This document shows positions 25,856-33,800 of a stretch of 64,000 nucleotides of DNA, piece by piece. This DNA is from Anaerolineae bacterium (GTDB lineage Bacteria > Chloroflexota > Anaerolineae > 4572-78 > J111): positions 1-64,000 of the forward strand of contig JAKLJP010000031.1 in NCBI GenBank assembly GCA_023151115.1, read 5' to 3'. Below the pieces are notes generated by a model. The model was not told where the DNA came from and searched no databases. It was given only the letters and a program-made list of their open reading frames with translations. Position 1 is the stretch's first letter. Each line of letters begins with the position of its first letter. Position numbers and translations under genes: made by a program.

Positions 25856-26722
25856 TTATGAGACCGGCAACCGATAGTAATCGTAGGCAGTGACGGTGCG
25901 AAAGCCACACTGCTGGTACAAGGATAAGGCGTGCTCGTTCTCGCAGGCCACTTCGAGCACTACCTGAGGGTGATGCTCGGCGGCCAACTGTTCGAGGATA
26001 AGGGTCAGCACCGTTTTACCGTAACCCTGGCCGCGATACTCCGGCCAGATGCAGAACCCAGAGATATAGGTTTCGGTTTCATTGCTCCAGACATTGATTT
26101 TGCCAATTTTCAGCGGGCCGAGGGTGGCCAACCAGACTCGCCGCTGCGGGTCGGTCATATCTTGGGCCAACCAACGCTGAGCTGCGTCAGGCGAAACGCC
26201 AAAACAGATTTCGTCCAGACGTACCAATTCTGGAATATCCTCCGGCTGAGCGGGCTGGAGTTGCAGCCTTGATACACCGGGGCGGAACACCACCGGCTCC
26301 TGCCAGCGCATTTTGTACTCGGAAAATTCATAGTTTGCCGCCAGAGCTTGCATGCAAGCTTTTCCCAGAAATGAACTCTGCTCGCAAATAAAGAGCATTT
26401 CAGGAATGTTGCGGGCCTTGAGTTCTTCTTTGGCTAGAGAAAATAACCGCTTGAAAATACCTCGACGGCGATAAACGGGATGGGTCATGGCGCTGATTTC
26501 GACTTCGCGTTGATTGAAGCCGTACATCGCCAGGTATCCAACCAACTGCCTCTCCGCGTAAGCCAAAAAATCGTTACGCTGCTCCTTGGGCCGGTCTCGC
26601 AGTGTCATCCAATTCAGTTTCATGGTCAACGATTCAGATTGATTGCAAACGCTTTCCAACTGCTGAATTTGGGCTAACTGAATTGAACTCAGGCCATAAC
26701 TCTGTTCAAAGGTTAACTGCAT
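25856..26722 (-). CDS. Tandem GNAT-domain N-acetyltransferase
   Basis: A 288-residue protein with two acetyltransferase folds. The N-terminal half has EISAMTHPVYRRRGIFKRLF, the C-terminal half has FCIWPEYRGQGYGKTVLTL, each carrying an R/Q-x-x-G-x-G/I acetyl-CoA loop; the first (RRRGIF) is less typical and may be inactive. The end LEVACENEHALSLYQQCGFR is the usual last strand and helix. Double GNATs include mycothiol synthase and several antibiotic or metabolite acetylases. ATG 26722 follows GGAG. The longer open frame begins inside a repeat hairpin and is not used. Substrate unknown. Confidence 0.85.
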   Translation of the reverse strand: MQLTFEQSYGLSSIQLAQIQQLESVCNQSESLTMKLNWMTLRDRPKEQRNDFLAYAERQLVGYLAMYGFNQREVEISAMTHPVYRRRGIFKRLFSLAKEELKARNIPEMLFICEQSSFLGKACMQALAANYEFSEYKMRWQEPVVFRPGVSRLQLQPAQPEDIPELVRLDEICFGVSPDAAQRWLAQDMTDPQRRVWLATLGPLKIGKINVWSNETETYISGFCIWPEYRGQGYGKTVLTLILEQLAAEHHPQVVLEVACENEHALSLYQQCGFRTVTAYDYYRLPVS

Positions 26723-26751
26723 TGACGGCTCCAACAAGGCGCAGGGTAGCA

Positions 26752-26788
26752 AGGTAGCAGGTAGCAAAAAAATGCTACCCTGCTACCT
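26752..26788. repeat. Tandem-unit hairpin (GTAGCAG family)
   Basis: AGGTAGCAGGTAGCA (26752-26766) faces TGCTACCCTGCTACCT (26773-26788), one extra base. More GTAGCA/TGCTAC units flank it. Same family at 30304, 32775 and 39307. Confidence 0.7.
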
Positions 26789-26858
26789 GCCACTTGCTAC
26801 TCTGTTTTTGGTAAGAGATTTTCTAAACCCCACTATTATATTACGCCTTGCGGGTCAA

Positions 26859-26888
26859 TTGTCAACCCAATTTTGAATATGGTATAAT
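26859..26888 (+). promoter_or_regulatory. Promoter of the metallophosphoesterase-nurA operon
   Basis: TTGTCA (26859-26864), 18-base spacer, TATAAT (26883-26888). The leader of about 140 bases contains a repeat hairpin. Confidence 0.65.
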
Positions 26889-26940
26889 AGTTCCATCAAT
26901 AATGAGTTTTAATTTTCAAAATCGGTAATCTCAATAATCG

Positions 26941-26998
26941 GGGAGGGTTGAAGGGTTGGTCAAGAATTTCCAATCTTCTAACCCTCCAATCCTCCAGG
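26941..26998. repeat. Tandem-unit quasi-palindrome (GGGTTGAAGGGTTGG family)
   Basis: GGGAGGGTTGAAGGGTTGG faces CCAATCTTCTAACCCTCC and CCAATCCTCC; imperfect. It lies between the promoter at 26859-26888 and the coding start, hence in a 5' leader. Confidence 0.5.
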
Positions 26999-27035
26999 CT
27001 TTACCAAATTTGATCGTCAAAAAGAATTATTTATT

Positions 27036-28496
27036 GTGAGGAAGAGGCAAACTGAGGTGGGGCGCAAATTGAAGTTTGTTCTTTCAGATTTGCACCTGGG
27101 GGCGGGGTTTCAAGAGCGCACCTATCTGGAAGGTTTTGCAATTGACAACAAGTTGGCCCGCTTCTTGCAGCAAATCAGGCAAGAAAGCGACAGCGAGCAG
27201 CGCGAAATCGAATTAATTATTAACGGCGACTTGTTTGAATTTCTCCAGGTTCCGGCGGTAGACCACTACGACCCTGCCACCGCCTACAGTGGCGACCTCT
27301 ATCTCGACTCCTCTGAGGCCGCTTCCCTGAAACGTCTTAACCTGATTGCCGCTGCTCACCCGGAGGTTTTTAACGCTCTATCGGACTTTATGCGGGTTGA
27401 AACGCCGCAGCGCCGGATCACTATTATTAAAGGCAATCACGATGTTAGTTTGTATTGGTCAGGGGTAAAAGCACGGCTGCGGGAGATATTAGGCGCTTCC
27501 GGCGCGCGCTCCTCGCTGCTGCTTTTTGCCGAGGAGTTTGTCAGCCGTGAGAAAATTTACATTGAGCACGGCCATCAGCGCGCCGAAAAGATGAACAGCT
27601 ATCACGACTTTCTAGATCCGCGCCAGCCCACCGACCTGAGCCAGCTTTTTTATCCGGCCGGCTCTCGCTTTGCGATTGATGTTTTTAATGATTTGGGCCG
27701 AGAACACTGGTTTTTTGATTTTGTCAAACCCATGACCGCCTTGATCTGGTACGCTTTATCCGAGGATTTTGATTTTGCGGCGCGGATGCTGGCCCGCTTT
27801 ATTCGTCACACCCCGGCCCTGGTATTGAGCGATTTTACACCAGCCGAGACGGCTATATTGGCCGACAACCCCTGGCTGGGAGATTTGGAAAATAGCGAAA
27901 CCCGGCGTAGCCTGGCCGACCGCTACGCCGCCGACGCGGACTTTCGCCAGCAGTTTCACCGCCAGATGCAGGCCTATCTCAATGACGCGACCGCCATTGT
28001 CCGCGATACCTTCCCGCCGCCTGTGGAAATTACGACAGATCCCCTGGCAATAGGCCAGGCCGACCAGAGGCAGCAGCAAGCTGCCCTGCGCCGCGCTGCC
28101 GAAGAGATTGCCCGTGAGCAGGGGGCCAGGGTGGTTTTGTTTGGACACACTCACTGTCCCACCCAGGAAACTTTGGAAACCGGTGGAATTTATCTGAATA
28201 CCGGCTGCTGGCTGCCCAGCCTGTGCGGCGCATCCCCCGAAATGTGGCGGGGGTTATTTGATGGTTCCCGACAGCTCACCGACCTAAAATTCCGCCTGCC
28301 CTATGCCCGTATAGACTACGACGAGGAGAATAATCCCAACGCGCAACTGCTCTTTTTTGCCGAAGAGGATGACCTGCCCGATCCCCAGCCTGAAGAGTCA
28401 TCAAAGCGCAAACAGCGCAGTTTTCTGGGTAAAAGATTTGCCTGGTTTACTAAAATCTTGGCCATAGCTAATAATCAATGGTTAACGGCGGATTGA
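27036..28496 (+). CDS. Calcineurin-like metallophosphoesterase
   Basis: A 486-residue phosphoesterase with the full two-metal motif set: SDLHLG, IINGDLFEFLQ, KGNHDVSLYW, IEHGHQR and VLFGHTHCPTQ. The core is interrupted by about 200 residues of helical sequence. The frame opens at GTG 27036, but a TTG at 27069, preceded by GAGGTGG, puts the start directly before the first motif and may be the true one. NurA begins one base after the stop, so these genes are cotranscribed. In archaea HerA-NurA lie with the nuclease Mre11, also a metallophosphoesterase; here the sequence does not look like Mre11, so a repair role is only a suggestion. LpxH-like or phosphodiesterase activity is equally possible. 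Confidence 0.82.
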   Translation: MRKRQTEVGRKLKFVLSDLHLGAGFQERTYLEGFAIDNKLARFLQQIRQESDSEQREIELIINGDLFEFLQVPAVDHYDPATAYSGDLYLDSSEAASLKRLNLIAAAHPEVFNALSDFMRVETPQRRITIIKGNHDVSLYWSGVKARLREILGASGARSSLLLFAEEFVSREKIYIEHGHQRAEKMNSYHDFLDPRQPTDLSQLFYPAGSRFAIDVFNDLGREHWFFDFVKPMTALIWYALSEDFDFAARMLARFIRHTPALVLSDFTPAETAILADNPWLGDLENSETRRSLADRYAADADFRQQFHRQMQAYLNDATAIVRDTFPPPVEITTDPLAIGQADQRQQQAALRRAAEEIAREQGARVVLFGHTHCPTQETLETGGIYLNTGCWLPSLCGASPEMWRGLFDGSRQLTDLKFRLPYARIDYDEENNPNAQLLFFAEEDDLPDPQPEESSKRKQRSFLGKRFAWFTKILAIANNQWLTAD

Positions 28497-28497
28497 A

Positions 28498-29706
28498 ATG
28501 ACCCTTGAACTGAACCAGATAGCGCCCCAGGTCAAAGCAATGGGGCAGAATTTAGATAAACAAATTACCGCCCGCCGGGAAGCGGCGGCTGAGGCGCGGC
28601 GGCTCCTCCGCCAGTTCTCCACCGAATTTACCGCCCTGGCCGACCGCATCACCCGCGCCGAAAAAGTTCAGGCCAAGCAGCGCTTCGATTGGGTGGGCGC
28701 AGCGCCCACCGCCGAAGCCCTTGCCCAGGCTTATCCGCTGCCGCCCTGCCCCGAGCAAATCACTGTTATCGCCAGTGATGGTTCGCAAATTTTGCCCGAC
28801 CGCCACGCGATTACCCTTTATTATCTGATCAATGTGGGCAGTATTGCCTACCGGCATGGCTCTCTGCGCAAACCGGAAACTTACAGCCCCACCCCGCTTT
28901 TATGTTATGATCCGGAGGATTTGTTCGACGCCCAGGGCCAGTTGATCTCCCCCGGTGAAGTCAATGTTAAGCGCGATATGGCCGAAGTAGCCGTATTGAC
29001 CGATCTGGCGGCCCGATATGCGCCGGCCAATTCTGAACCGGTTGTAGCTTTGATTGACGGCCAGTTGACCCTACGGGTCATTGACCTGCCTTTCGACCAG
29101 CAGCAGCAGCGCCAGGATGAATATATTGAAATGCTCAATCGCCTGCGCGAGTCGGGGGCGCTGGCTGCTGGCTATATTGACCGCCCTCGCAGCACCTTTG
29201 TCGTCGCATTAATGCACCTAGCCTCGCTCCCGGAAAATGGTATTACCGACGAGGCCCTGCGCCAAAATCCCTTCCGTCACCTGACCGATACCGACCTGTT
29301 CGACTTTTTGGGGCCGGGCGAGCGCAGCGCCATCTTTGCGGTCAAGGCCAAAGGCGCCGAGAAATACAGCTACGCCGGCCACGGTATTCACTTTTTCTAT
29401 CTGAATGTCGGCCTCAGCGCCGCTGCTCCCAACCGGGTGCGGGTCGAAATTCCGGCCTGGCTGGTCAACAATCCGCCCGGCCTGGACTGCCTGCACGCGG
29501 CCATTGTGCGCCAGGCCCGGCTGACCGGCGGCTATCCCTACGTCCTGGCCCGCGCCCACGAATTAGCCATCATCTCCACCGAGGAACGCCAGGCCGTCGA
29601 GATGATGCTGGCCGTGGAGATGCGCCGGCAGGGGTTAGCGCCCAGCCTGTCGGCCAAGCAGTACAACAAAACGCTGTTAGCCGGTCGAGAGGGTTTCCGC
29701 TTATGA
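28498..29706 (+). CDS. nurA: NurA-domain 5'-3' nuclease
   Basis: NurA is the nuclease that works with the HerA translocase in DNA end resection in archaea and some bacteria. The 402-residue protein has an N-terminal helical part, then ITVIASDGSQILPDRH, whose aspartates form the metal site, a second acidic strand VALIDGQLTLRVI, and later AIFAVKAKGAEKYS. The ATG lies one base after the metallophosphoesterase stop and its own stop overlaps the next ATG by four bases (ATGA), so translation is probably coupled. HerA is encoded 4 kb downstream at 33801. Assignment to NurA is good; partnership with that HerA is inferred. Confidence 0.85.
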   Translation: MTLELNQIAPQVKAMGQNLDKQITARREAAAEARRLLRQFSTEFTALADRITRAEKVQAKQRFDWVGAAPTAEALAQAYPLPPCPEQITVIASDGSQILPDRHAITLYYLINVGSIAYRHGSLRKPETYSPTPLLCYDPEDLFDAQGQLISPGEVNVKRDMAEVAVLTDLAARYAPANSEPVVALIDGQLTLRVIDLPFDQQQQRQDEYIEMLNRLRESGALAAGYIDRPRSTFVVALMHLASLPENGITDEALRQNPFRHLTDTDLFDFLGPGERSAIFAVKAKGAEKYSYAGHGIHFFYLNVGLSAAAPNRVRVEIPAWLVNNPPGLDCLHAAIVRQARLTGGYPYVLARAHELAIISTEERQAVEMMLAVEMRRQGLAPSLSAKQYNKTLLAGREGFRL

Positions 29707-30296
29707 GCACTGCTCTGCCTGTCGGTTGGGTGCTGCGTTCCAGTACTGTTGGCTTTGCCGTCGGCTGCCGGATTCTCCAGCCCAGCACGCCCAACTTTGG
29801 CGATCTGGTCAAGGTGCCCCTGCCGGACGGCTTGACCATTTTTGGCCTGATTTATGATGTCCAGGTGCGTGATGACCCGGCAGTACGCCAGTTGATTCTG
29901 GCCGGCGAAATGGAACCCGAAGCGATTATGGATCAACGCGAGAACCGGCTGGTACCGATTGAGTTGAGCGTGTTGGTCGTCGGCTACCAGCGCCAGGGCC
30001 AGCCGCCGGTGCAGGGTTTGCCGCCCCAACCGCCGATCAGCCTGGACACGCTGACCCTGTGCGACGAGGCCGATATTCGCGCCTTTACCCAGGGCTTGGA
30101 TTACCTGCGGCTGGTGCTGAACGCCGCCCAAATTCCCGGCGATGAACTACTTATCGCCAACCTGAATCGGGCCGCCGCCGTCCGCCCGCTCGAAACTCGC
30201 CGCCAATTCCTTCTCGATGCCGGGCGCGAATTAGCCCGCCTGCTCAGCTTCGATTTGGTAAGGCTGGATGGGATATTGAAAAGAATAAAACCGTGA
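29703..30296 (+). CDS. HAS-barrel-like protein coupled to nurA
   Basis: A 197-residue protein whose first 100 residues resemble the HAS barrel found at the N-terminus of HerA ATPases: VLRSSTVGFAVGCRIL, NFGDLVKVPLPDGLTIFGLI and YDVQVRDDPAVRQ. The rest is helical (READIRAFTQ-like and RRQFLLDAGRELARLL). It overlaps nurA by ATGA. In this arrangement it may adapt NurA to HerA or act as its cofactor. I infer the barrel from the pattern only; there is no ATPase domain. Confidence 0.65.
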   Translation: MSTALPVGWVLRSSTVGFAVGCRILQPSTPNFGDLVKVPLPDGLTIFGLIYDVQVRDDPAVRQLILAGEMEPEAIMDQRENRLVPIELSVLVVGYQRQGQPPVQGLPPQPPISLDTLTLCDEADIRAFTQGLDYLRLVLNAAQIPGDELLIANLNRAAAVRPLETRRQFLLDAGRELARLLSFDLVRLDGILKRIKP

Positions 30297-30303
30297 ACAC
30301 AAA

Positions 30304-30362
30304 GTAGCAGGTAGCAGGGTGGCAAATTACTGCTACCTGCTACCTTGCTACCCTGCTACCCT
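30304..30362. repeat. Tandem-unit hairpin (GTAGCAG family)
   Basis: GTAGCAGGTAGCA (30304-30316) pairs perfectly with TGCTACCTGCTAC (30331-30343), followed by three more CTAC units up to the start codon of the pentapeptide gene at 30366. Confidence 0.8.
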
Positions 30363-30365
30363 GCC

Positions 30366-30947
30366 ATGCAATACACACCCGAACAACTCCGCCAACTTAT
30401 CCAAAGTGACCGCCGCCCGTTGTGGCTAACCAACACTGACCTTAGCGAGGCTGATTTGGCCGGGGCCAATTTGGAAAAGGCTCATCTACTGCGGGCCGAT
30501 TTGAGCCGGGCCGATTTGAGCCAGGCCAATCTGCGCTGGGCCGATCTGAATTACGCCACGCTCATTGAAACCCGTTTGAGCCAGGCTGACTTGAGCCACG
30601 CCGTTTTGAGCGGGGCCAATCTCAGCGACGCTAATTTGACCGCAGCCCAGTTGGTCGAGACTGACTTGAGCCGCGCCAATCTCAGCGGCGCGAATTTGAG
30701 CCAGGCGAATTTAACGGGAGCCAACTTCAGCGAGTCGAATTTGAGCGGGGCTAACCTCAGCGGCGCGAATTTAAGCGGTGGCAATCTCAGCGAGGCCAAT
30801 TTGAGCAAAGCCAACCTGGCCGGAGCCAATCTCAGCGGCGCTCTCATCCGCGAAGCCAATTTAAGCGGGGCCAATCTTGAGGGCGCTAACCTCGAAGGCG
30901 CTGATCTGGAATTTGCGATTATGCCGGATGGAACAGTGGTGGATTGA
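30366..30947 (+). CDS. Pentapeptide-repeat protein
   Basis: A 193-residue protein made, after 35 residues of a helical lead-in (YTPEQLRQLIQ), almost wholly of A(D/N)LSxA pentapeptides: more than 25 copies such as ADLSR, ANLSG and ANFSE. These fold as a right-handed square beta helix. Some family members mimic DNA and shield gyrase (Qnr, MfpA), but most have no known role. There is no signal peptide or membrane segment. The ATG at 30366 comes directly after a repeat hairpin with no ribosome site; the DNA itself is highly repetitive. It follows the NurA pair, perhaps by readthrough. Confidence 0.9.
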   Translation: MQYTPEQLRQLIQSDRRPLWLTNTDLSEADLAGANLEKAHLLRADLSRADLSQANLRWADLNYATLIETRLSQADLSHAVLSGANLSDANLTAAQLVETDLSRANLSGANLSQANLTGANFSESNLSGANLSGANLSGGNLSEANLSKANLAGANLSGALIREANLSGANLEGANLEGADLEFAIMPDGTVVD

Positions 30948-31129
30948 GGCCACTCCTCATGTCATTCCGACCGCAGGGAGGAATCCCCGACTCTACGGGA
31001 CAGGCAATTCCCGCAGAGAATAAGCTGTTCTACAATACGGGATGTATCCTGAGTCCTGAGTTTGCGCTCTACTGAAACTTTTGTTGGGCGGGTAGAAGAG
31101 AATACCTCATAACATGAGGAGGATTATTT

Positions 31130-31678
31130 GTGACCGACTCTGATGAATATTTTCTTCGTCGAGCTATCGCCCTTGCTCAGTTTGCCCGACAACAGGAGGC
31201 AGACCCTTTTGGGGCGGTACTGGTTGTTGAGAGTAAAATTGTCCATGAAGCTTATGATCACTCAGTTGTGTCCTCTGATCCCACTTGGCATGCAGAACTG
31301 AGTGTTATCAGTGAGTATTGCCGTATCCATCAGCGTTTCTCCTTGCAAGGGTTTACGCTTTACAGCAGCACAGAACCATGTATGATGTGTACAGGGGCTA
31401 TTCATTGGAGTAGGATTTCGCGGGTAGTTTTTAGTGTATCCCAGCAAATGCTTCAAGAGCGGAGTGAGGGGCGACCTAAGCCAACTTGTGAAAGTTTATT
31501 GAATAGAGATGGACAGCGAGTTGAAGTAATCGGGCCGATACTGGCGGAAGAGGGTTTAGCCGTATTTACCGGATATGAATTTGTTCCAAAAGTAGAACGA
31601 CATCGGATTCGTTTTGTGACACAACTCCTGGCAGAAATTGAGGCTGATGATAAGGCAAATGACACCCCTAATGAATAA
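31130..31678 (+). CDS. Cytidine/deoxycytidylate deaminase-family nucleoside deaminase
   Basis: A 182-residue zinc deaminase. The metal site is HAE in TWHAELSVISEY and PCMMC in SSTEPCMMCTGAIHWSRI. This spacing and the following SRVVF match the guanine deaminase/TadA-like branch more than cytidine deaminase. The start is GTG 31130 with a strong AGGAGG at 31117-31122. It has about 30 extra C-terminal residues. Its end overlaps the start of the nucleotidyltransferase gene, so the two are cotranscribed. Likely substrates are guanine or a related base. Confidence 0.88.
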   Translation: MTDSDEYFLRRAIALAQFARQQEADPFGAVLVVESKIVHEAYDHSVVSSDPTWHAELSVISEYCRIHQRFSLQGFTLYSSTEPCMMCTGAIHWSRISRVVFSVSQQMLQERSEGRPKPTCESLLNRDGQRVEVIGPILAEEGLAVFTGYEFVPKVERHRIRFVTQLLAEIEADDKANDTPNE

Positions 31679-32018
31679 CCTAACGTCTCAGGAGGCAGCA
31701 GCATTACAAGCCTACGCCACAATGCTGCGAACTCGCTTTAAAGATCAATTAGTTGAAGTACTGCTTTTTGGTTCTAAAGCGCGAGGGGACATTCATCCCG
31801 GTTCGGATATTGATGTATTGGTTCTTTTGGCTAAACCCGATGCTCAAGCACTTAGTGATGCTCGCGCTTTCGGTTTCGATGTTTTGCTTACTCACGGTAT
31901 ATTTCTATCCATCCGGGTTATGAGCCAACAACAATGGCAAGAGTTAGCGGCTATGGATAGCCTCTTCTATCGCAATGTAACAAAAGATGGCCTTTCGCTG
32001 TTACCGGCTCTCGCTTGA
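31659..32018 (+). CDS. Solitary MNT-type nucleotidyltransferase
   Basis: About 119 residues with a minimal nucleotidyltransferase core: LLFGSKARGDIHPGSDIDVL has the GS-x10-DxD metal site. This fold is typical of MNT antitoxins that AMPylate a HEPN toxin. No HEPN gene is next to it. Start is uncertain between ATG 31659 and ATG 31671; both overlap the deaminase end. Its stop overlaps the TTG of the next frame. It could be an orphan antitoxin or a free-standing transferase. Confidence 0.75.
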   Translation: MTPLMNNLTSQEAAALQAYATMLRTRFKDQLVEVLLFGSKARGDIHPGSDIDVLVLLAKPDAQALSDARAFGFDVLLTHGIFLSIRVMSQQQWQELAAMDSLFYRNVTKDGLSLLPALA

Positions 32019-32782
32019 GGATTAAACCACTGGCGATCCTAATGCCCCCAACTAAATTCATCATCCTAACCACCCTTGCCTTTTTCCTCTGTGGCGGCCT
32101 GGCCTTTGCCGGCGGCCTCGGCCTGGGCTTTGGCCTGAGCGACGCGCTCAAACCCACACCCACCGCCACCCCAGAACCCACGCCCGAACCTACCCCCGTC
32201 GCCGCGTATGAGCCGGTCGAGCGGCCTGCGCCCCGCGAGGAGTTGGCCCTCGAAGAAGATTTTAGCGGCTCAAGCTGGGAGGTCTTTGCCGACAGCGACC
32301 ATCGCAAAGGGTATGAAGAGGAACAGTATTTTATTGCCGTCGAGTCGGCGGATTATAGTTTTTGGTCGGTGGCCGGGAGGAGCTTTGCCGATCTGGTGCT
32401 GGAAGTTGAAACCTATCAGGTGGATGGCCCGGACAACAACGATTACGGCGTTATTTTGCGCTATCAGGACGACGATAACTTTTACAGCTTTGAAATCAGC
32501 GGCGACGGCTATTACACCTTCGGCAAGGCGGTGGATGGGCAGTATTACAGCATCATCCCCTGGCGCGAAAGTACGGCGATTAATTTAGGCCAGGCCGCCA
32601 ACATGCTGCGGGTCGAAGCAGTGGGCCGGGATTTTACCTTTTACATTAACGACGAATTGGTGGATGCCGCCATTGACGCCCAATTCAGCCAGGGCGACAT
32701 CGGGCTGCTGGCCGGCACCTACGAGGAAGCCGGGACGCATGTCAGTTTTGATAATTTAAAGGTATGGGAGGTATCAGAGTAG
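32015..32782 (+). CDS. Exported protein with a LamG/DUF1080-like jelly-roll domain
   Basis: A 255-residue exported or membrane-anchored protein. A hydrophobic segment (FIILTTLAFFLCGGLAFAGG) is followed by a Thr-Pro-Glu linker (PTPTATPEPTPEPTP) and a beta-rich domain with EDFSGSSWEVFADS, NDYGVILRYQDDDNFYSFEI and FTFYINDELVD, close to concanavalin-like sugar-binding or 3-keto-disaccharide hydrolase folds. TTG 32015 overlaps the upstream stop as TTGA and may be coupled; ATG 32042 is the alternative. No catalytic residues can be named. A carbohydrate or cell-surface role is inferred. Confidence 0.7.
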   Translation: MRIKPLAILMPPTKFIILTTLAFFLCGGLAFAGGLGLGFGLSDALKPTPTATPEPTPEPTPVAAYEPVERPAPREELALEEDFSGSSWEVFADSDHRKGYEEEQYFIAVESADYSFWSVAGRSFADLVLEVETYQVDGPDNNDYGVILRYQDDDNFYSFEISGDGYYTFGKAVDGQYYSIIPWRESTAINLGQAANMLRVEAVGRDFTFYINDELVDAAIDAQFSQGDIGLLAGTYEEAGTHVSFDNLKVWEVSE

Positions 32783-32840
32783 CAGGGTCGCAGATTTTGC
32801 TACTCTGCCGCTTCGCGTGTTACCCTGCTACTTGCTACCG
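32775..32840. repeat. Tandem-unit hairpin (GTAGCAG family)
   Basis: CAGAGTAGCA (32775-32784) pairs with TGCTACTCTG (32798-32807); an alternative uses TACCCTGCTAC at 32821-32831. It lies in the convergent gap before mscS. Confidence 0.65.
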
Positions 32841-32849
32841 ATAAATCGG

Positions 32850-33650
32850 CTACACGCTAACCGGAATTTGTATTCCCTCCTGCTCAAAGGCGGCTTTGAT
32901 GCGTTTCACGGCGGCATCCAGGGCCGCCAGATAGTTGGTTTCGCTGACGTCAATCCAAAAATAGAGCGTTACCTTGATGGCCGGATCGCCAAATTCATTA
33001 AAAATCACCTGGGGTGGAGGGTCTTGCTTAACGCCGGGTAACTGCGCCGCCACCGCTTGCAGAGTATCACCCACTTTTTGTAGGTCAGATTCATAAGCCA
33101 CGCCGAGGGTGAGGCTGACCCGGCGCCGGTCAATTTTGGAATAATTAGTGATCGGGTTGCCATAAACGTCGGCATTGGGGATAATAACCAGCAGCCCGTC
33201 CCAGGTGCGCACAGTGGTCGAGCGTATCTCGATGTTGGTCACGATTCCACCATAACCTTTGACCTCGACCGAGTCGCCAATGCTGAAAGGCTGCTGGATC
33301 AATAACAGAATACCGGCTACAAAATTTTTGGCAATATCTTGCAGGGCAAAGCCAACGGTAAAGCCGACAATACCCAACCCGGCTACAAAACCGGTGACAT
33401 CAAAATTGACCTGCGACAAGGCCCAAATGAGGCCAAAAACAATAATGGTCCACTGGCTGATGCGGGTCAGCAGCAGCGTCACCTCGGCATTGGCCTGGCG
33501 GCGTTTGAGCGCGGCCTGCACCAGGTTGGCCCCCAACCGGCTGACCCACAGGGTGGCCAGAAAAATGATGATGGCAACCACCAGGTTCGGAATAAACTCG
33601 ACGGCGTGATTGAGAATTCGCTCGACGGAAGGGCTAAAATCGTAATTCAT
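32850..33650 (-). CDS. MscS-family mechanosensitive channel
   Basis: A 266-residue small-conductance channel that opens under membrane tension. Two to three hydrophobic segments lie in residues 15-110 (LVVAIIIFLATLWVSRLG; WTIIVFGLIWALSQV), and the pore helix is GLGIVGFTVGFALQDIAKNF, with the glycine/alanine packing typical of MscS TM3. The beta domain starts QQPFSIGDSVEVKGYGG and contains TVRTWDGLLVIIPNADV. Length is close to E. coli MscS (286). Divergent from herA across a repeat hairpin. Confidence 0.93.
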   Translation of the reverse strand: MNYDFSPSVERILNHAVEFIPNLVVAIIIFLATLWVSRLGANLVQAALKRRQANAEVTLLLTRISQWTIIVFGLIWALSQVNFDVTGFVAGLGIVGFTVGFALQDIAKNFVAGILLLIQQPFSIGDSVEVKGYGGIVTNIEIRSTTVRTWDGLLVIIPNADVYGNPITNYSKIDRRRVSLTLGVAYESDLQKVGDTLQAVAAQLPGVKQDPPPQVIFNEFGDPAIKVTLYFWIDVSETNYLAALDAAVKRIKAAFEQEGIQIPVSV

Positions 33651-33674
33651 AAAATATCCTGGAAGTTGAGCAAA

Positions 33675-33737
33675 TGGAAGGTTGGAAGGTTGGAAGGTTG
33701 GATAAAAACCCCAGTCTTCCAGCCTTCCAACCTTCCA
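33675..33737. repeat. Tandem-unit hairpin (GGAAGGTT family)
   Basis: TGGAAGGTTGGAAGGTTGGAA (33675 on) pairs over 22 bp with 33716-33737, one G-T pair. It lies in the gap between divergent mscS and herA, so neither gene ends here. Confidence 0.8.
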
Positions 33738-33800
33738 GTTTTTACACGGTAATACACTGGTCCATTATAGAATAGAAGGTATCATTTAAGGAAAATCGTT

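Noticed and set aside
30366..30947. Calling the pentapeptide DNA a tandem-repeat or satellite region
   Set aside because: The repetition is explained by the protein's A(D/N)LSx pentapeptides in an intact frame with a clear start and stop.
31130..32018. HEPN-MNT toxin-antitoxin pair formed by the deaminase and nucleotidyltransferase genes
   Set aside because: The upstream gene is a zinc deaminase (HAE and PCMMC motifs), not a HEPN protein, and no HEPN gene is adjacent.
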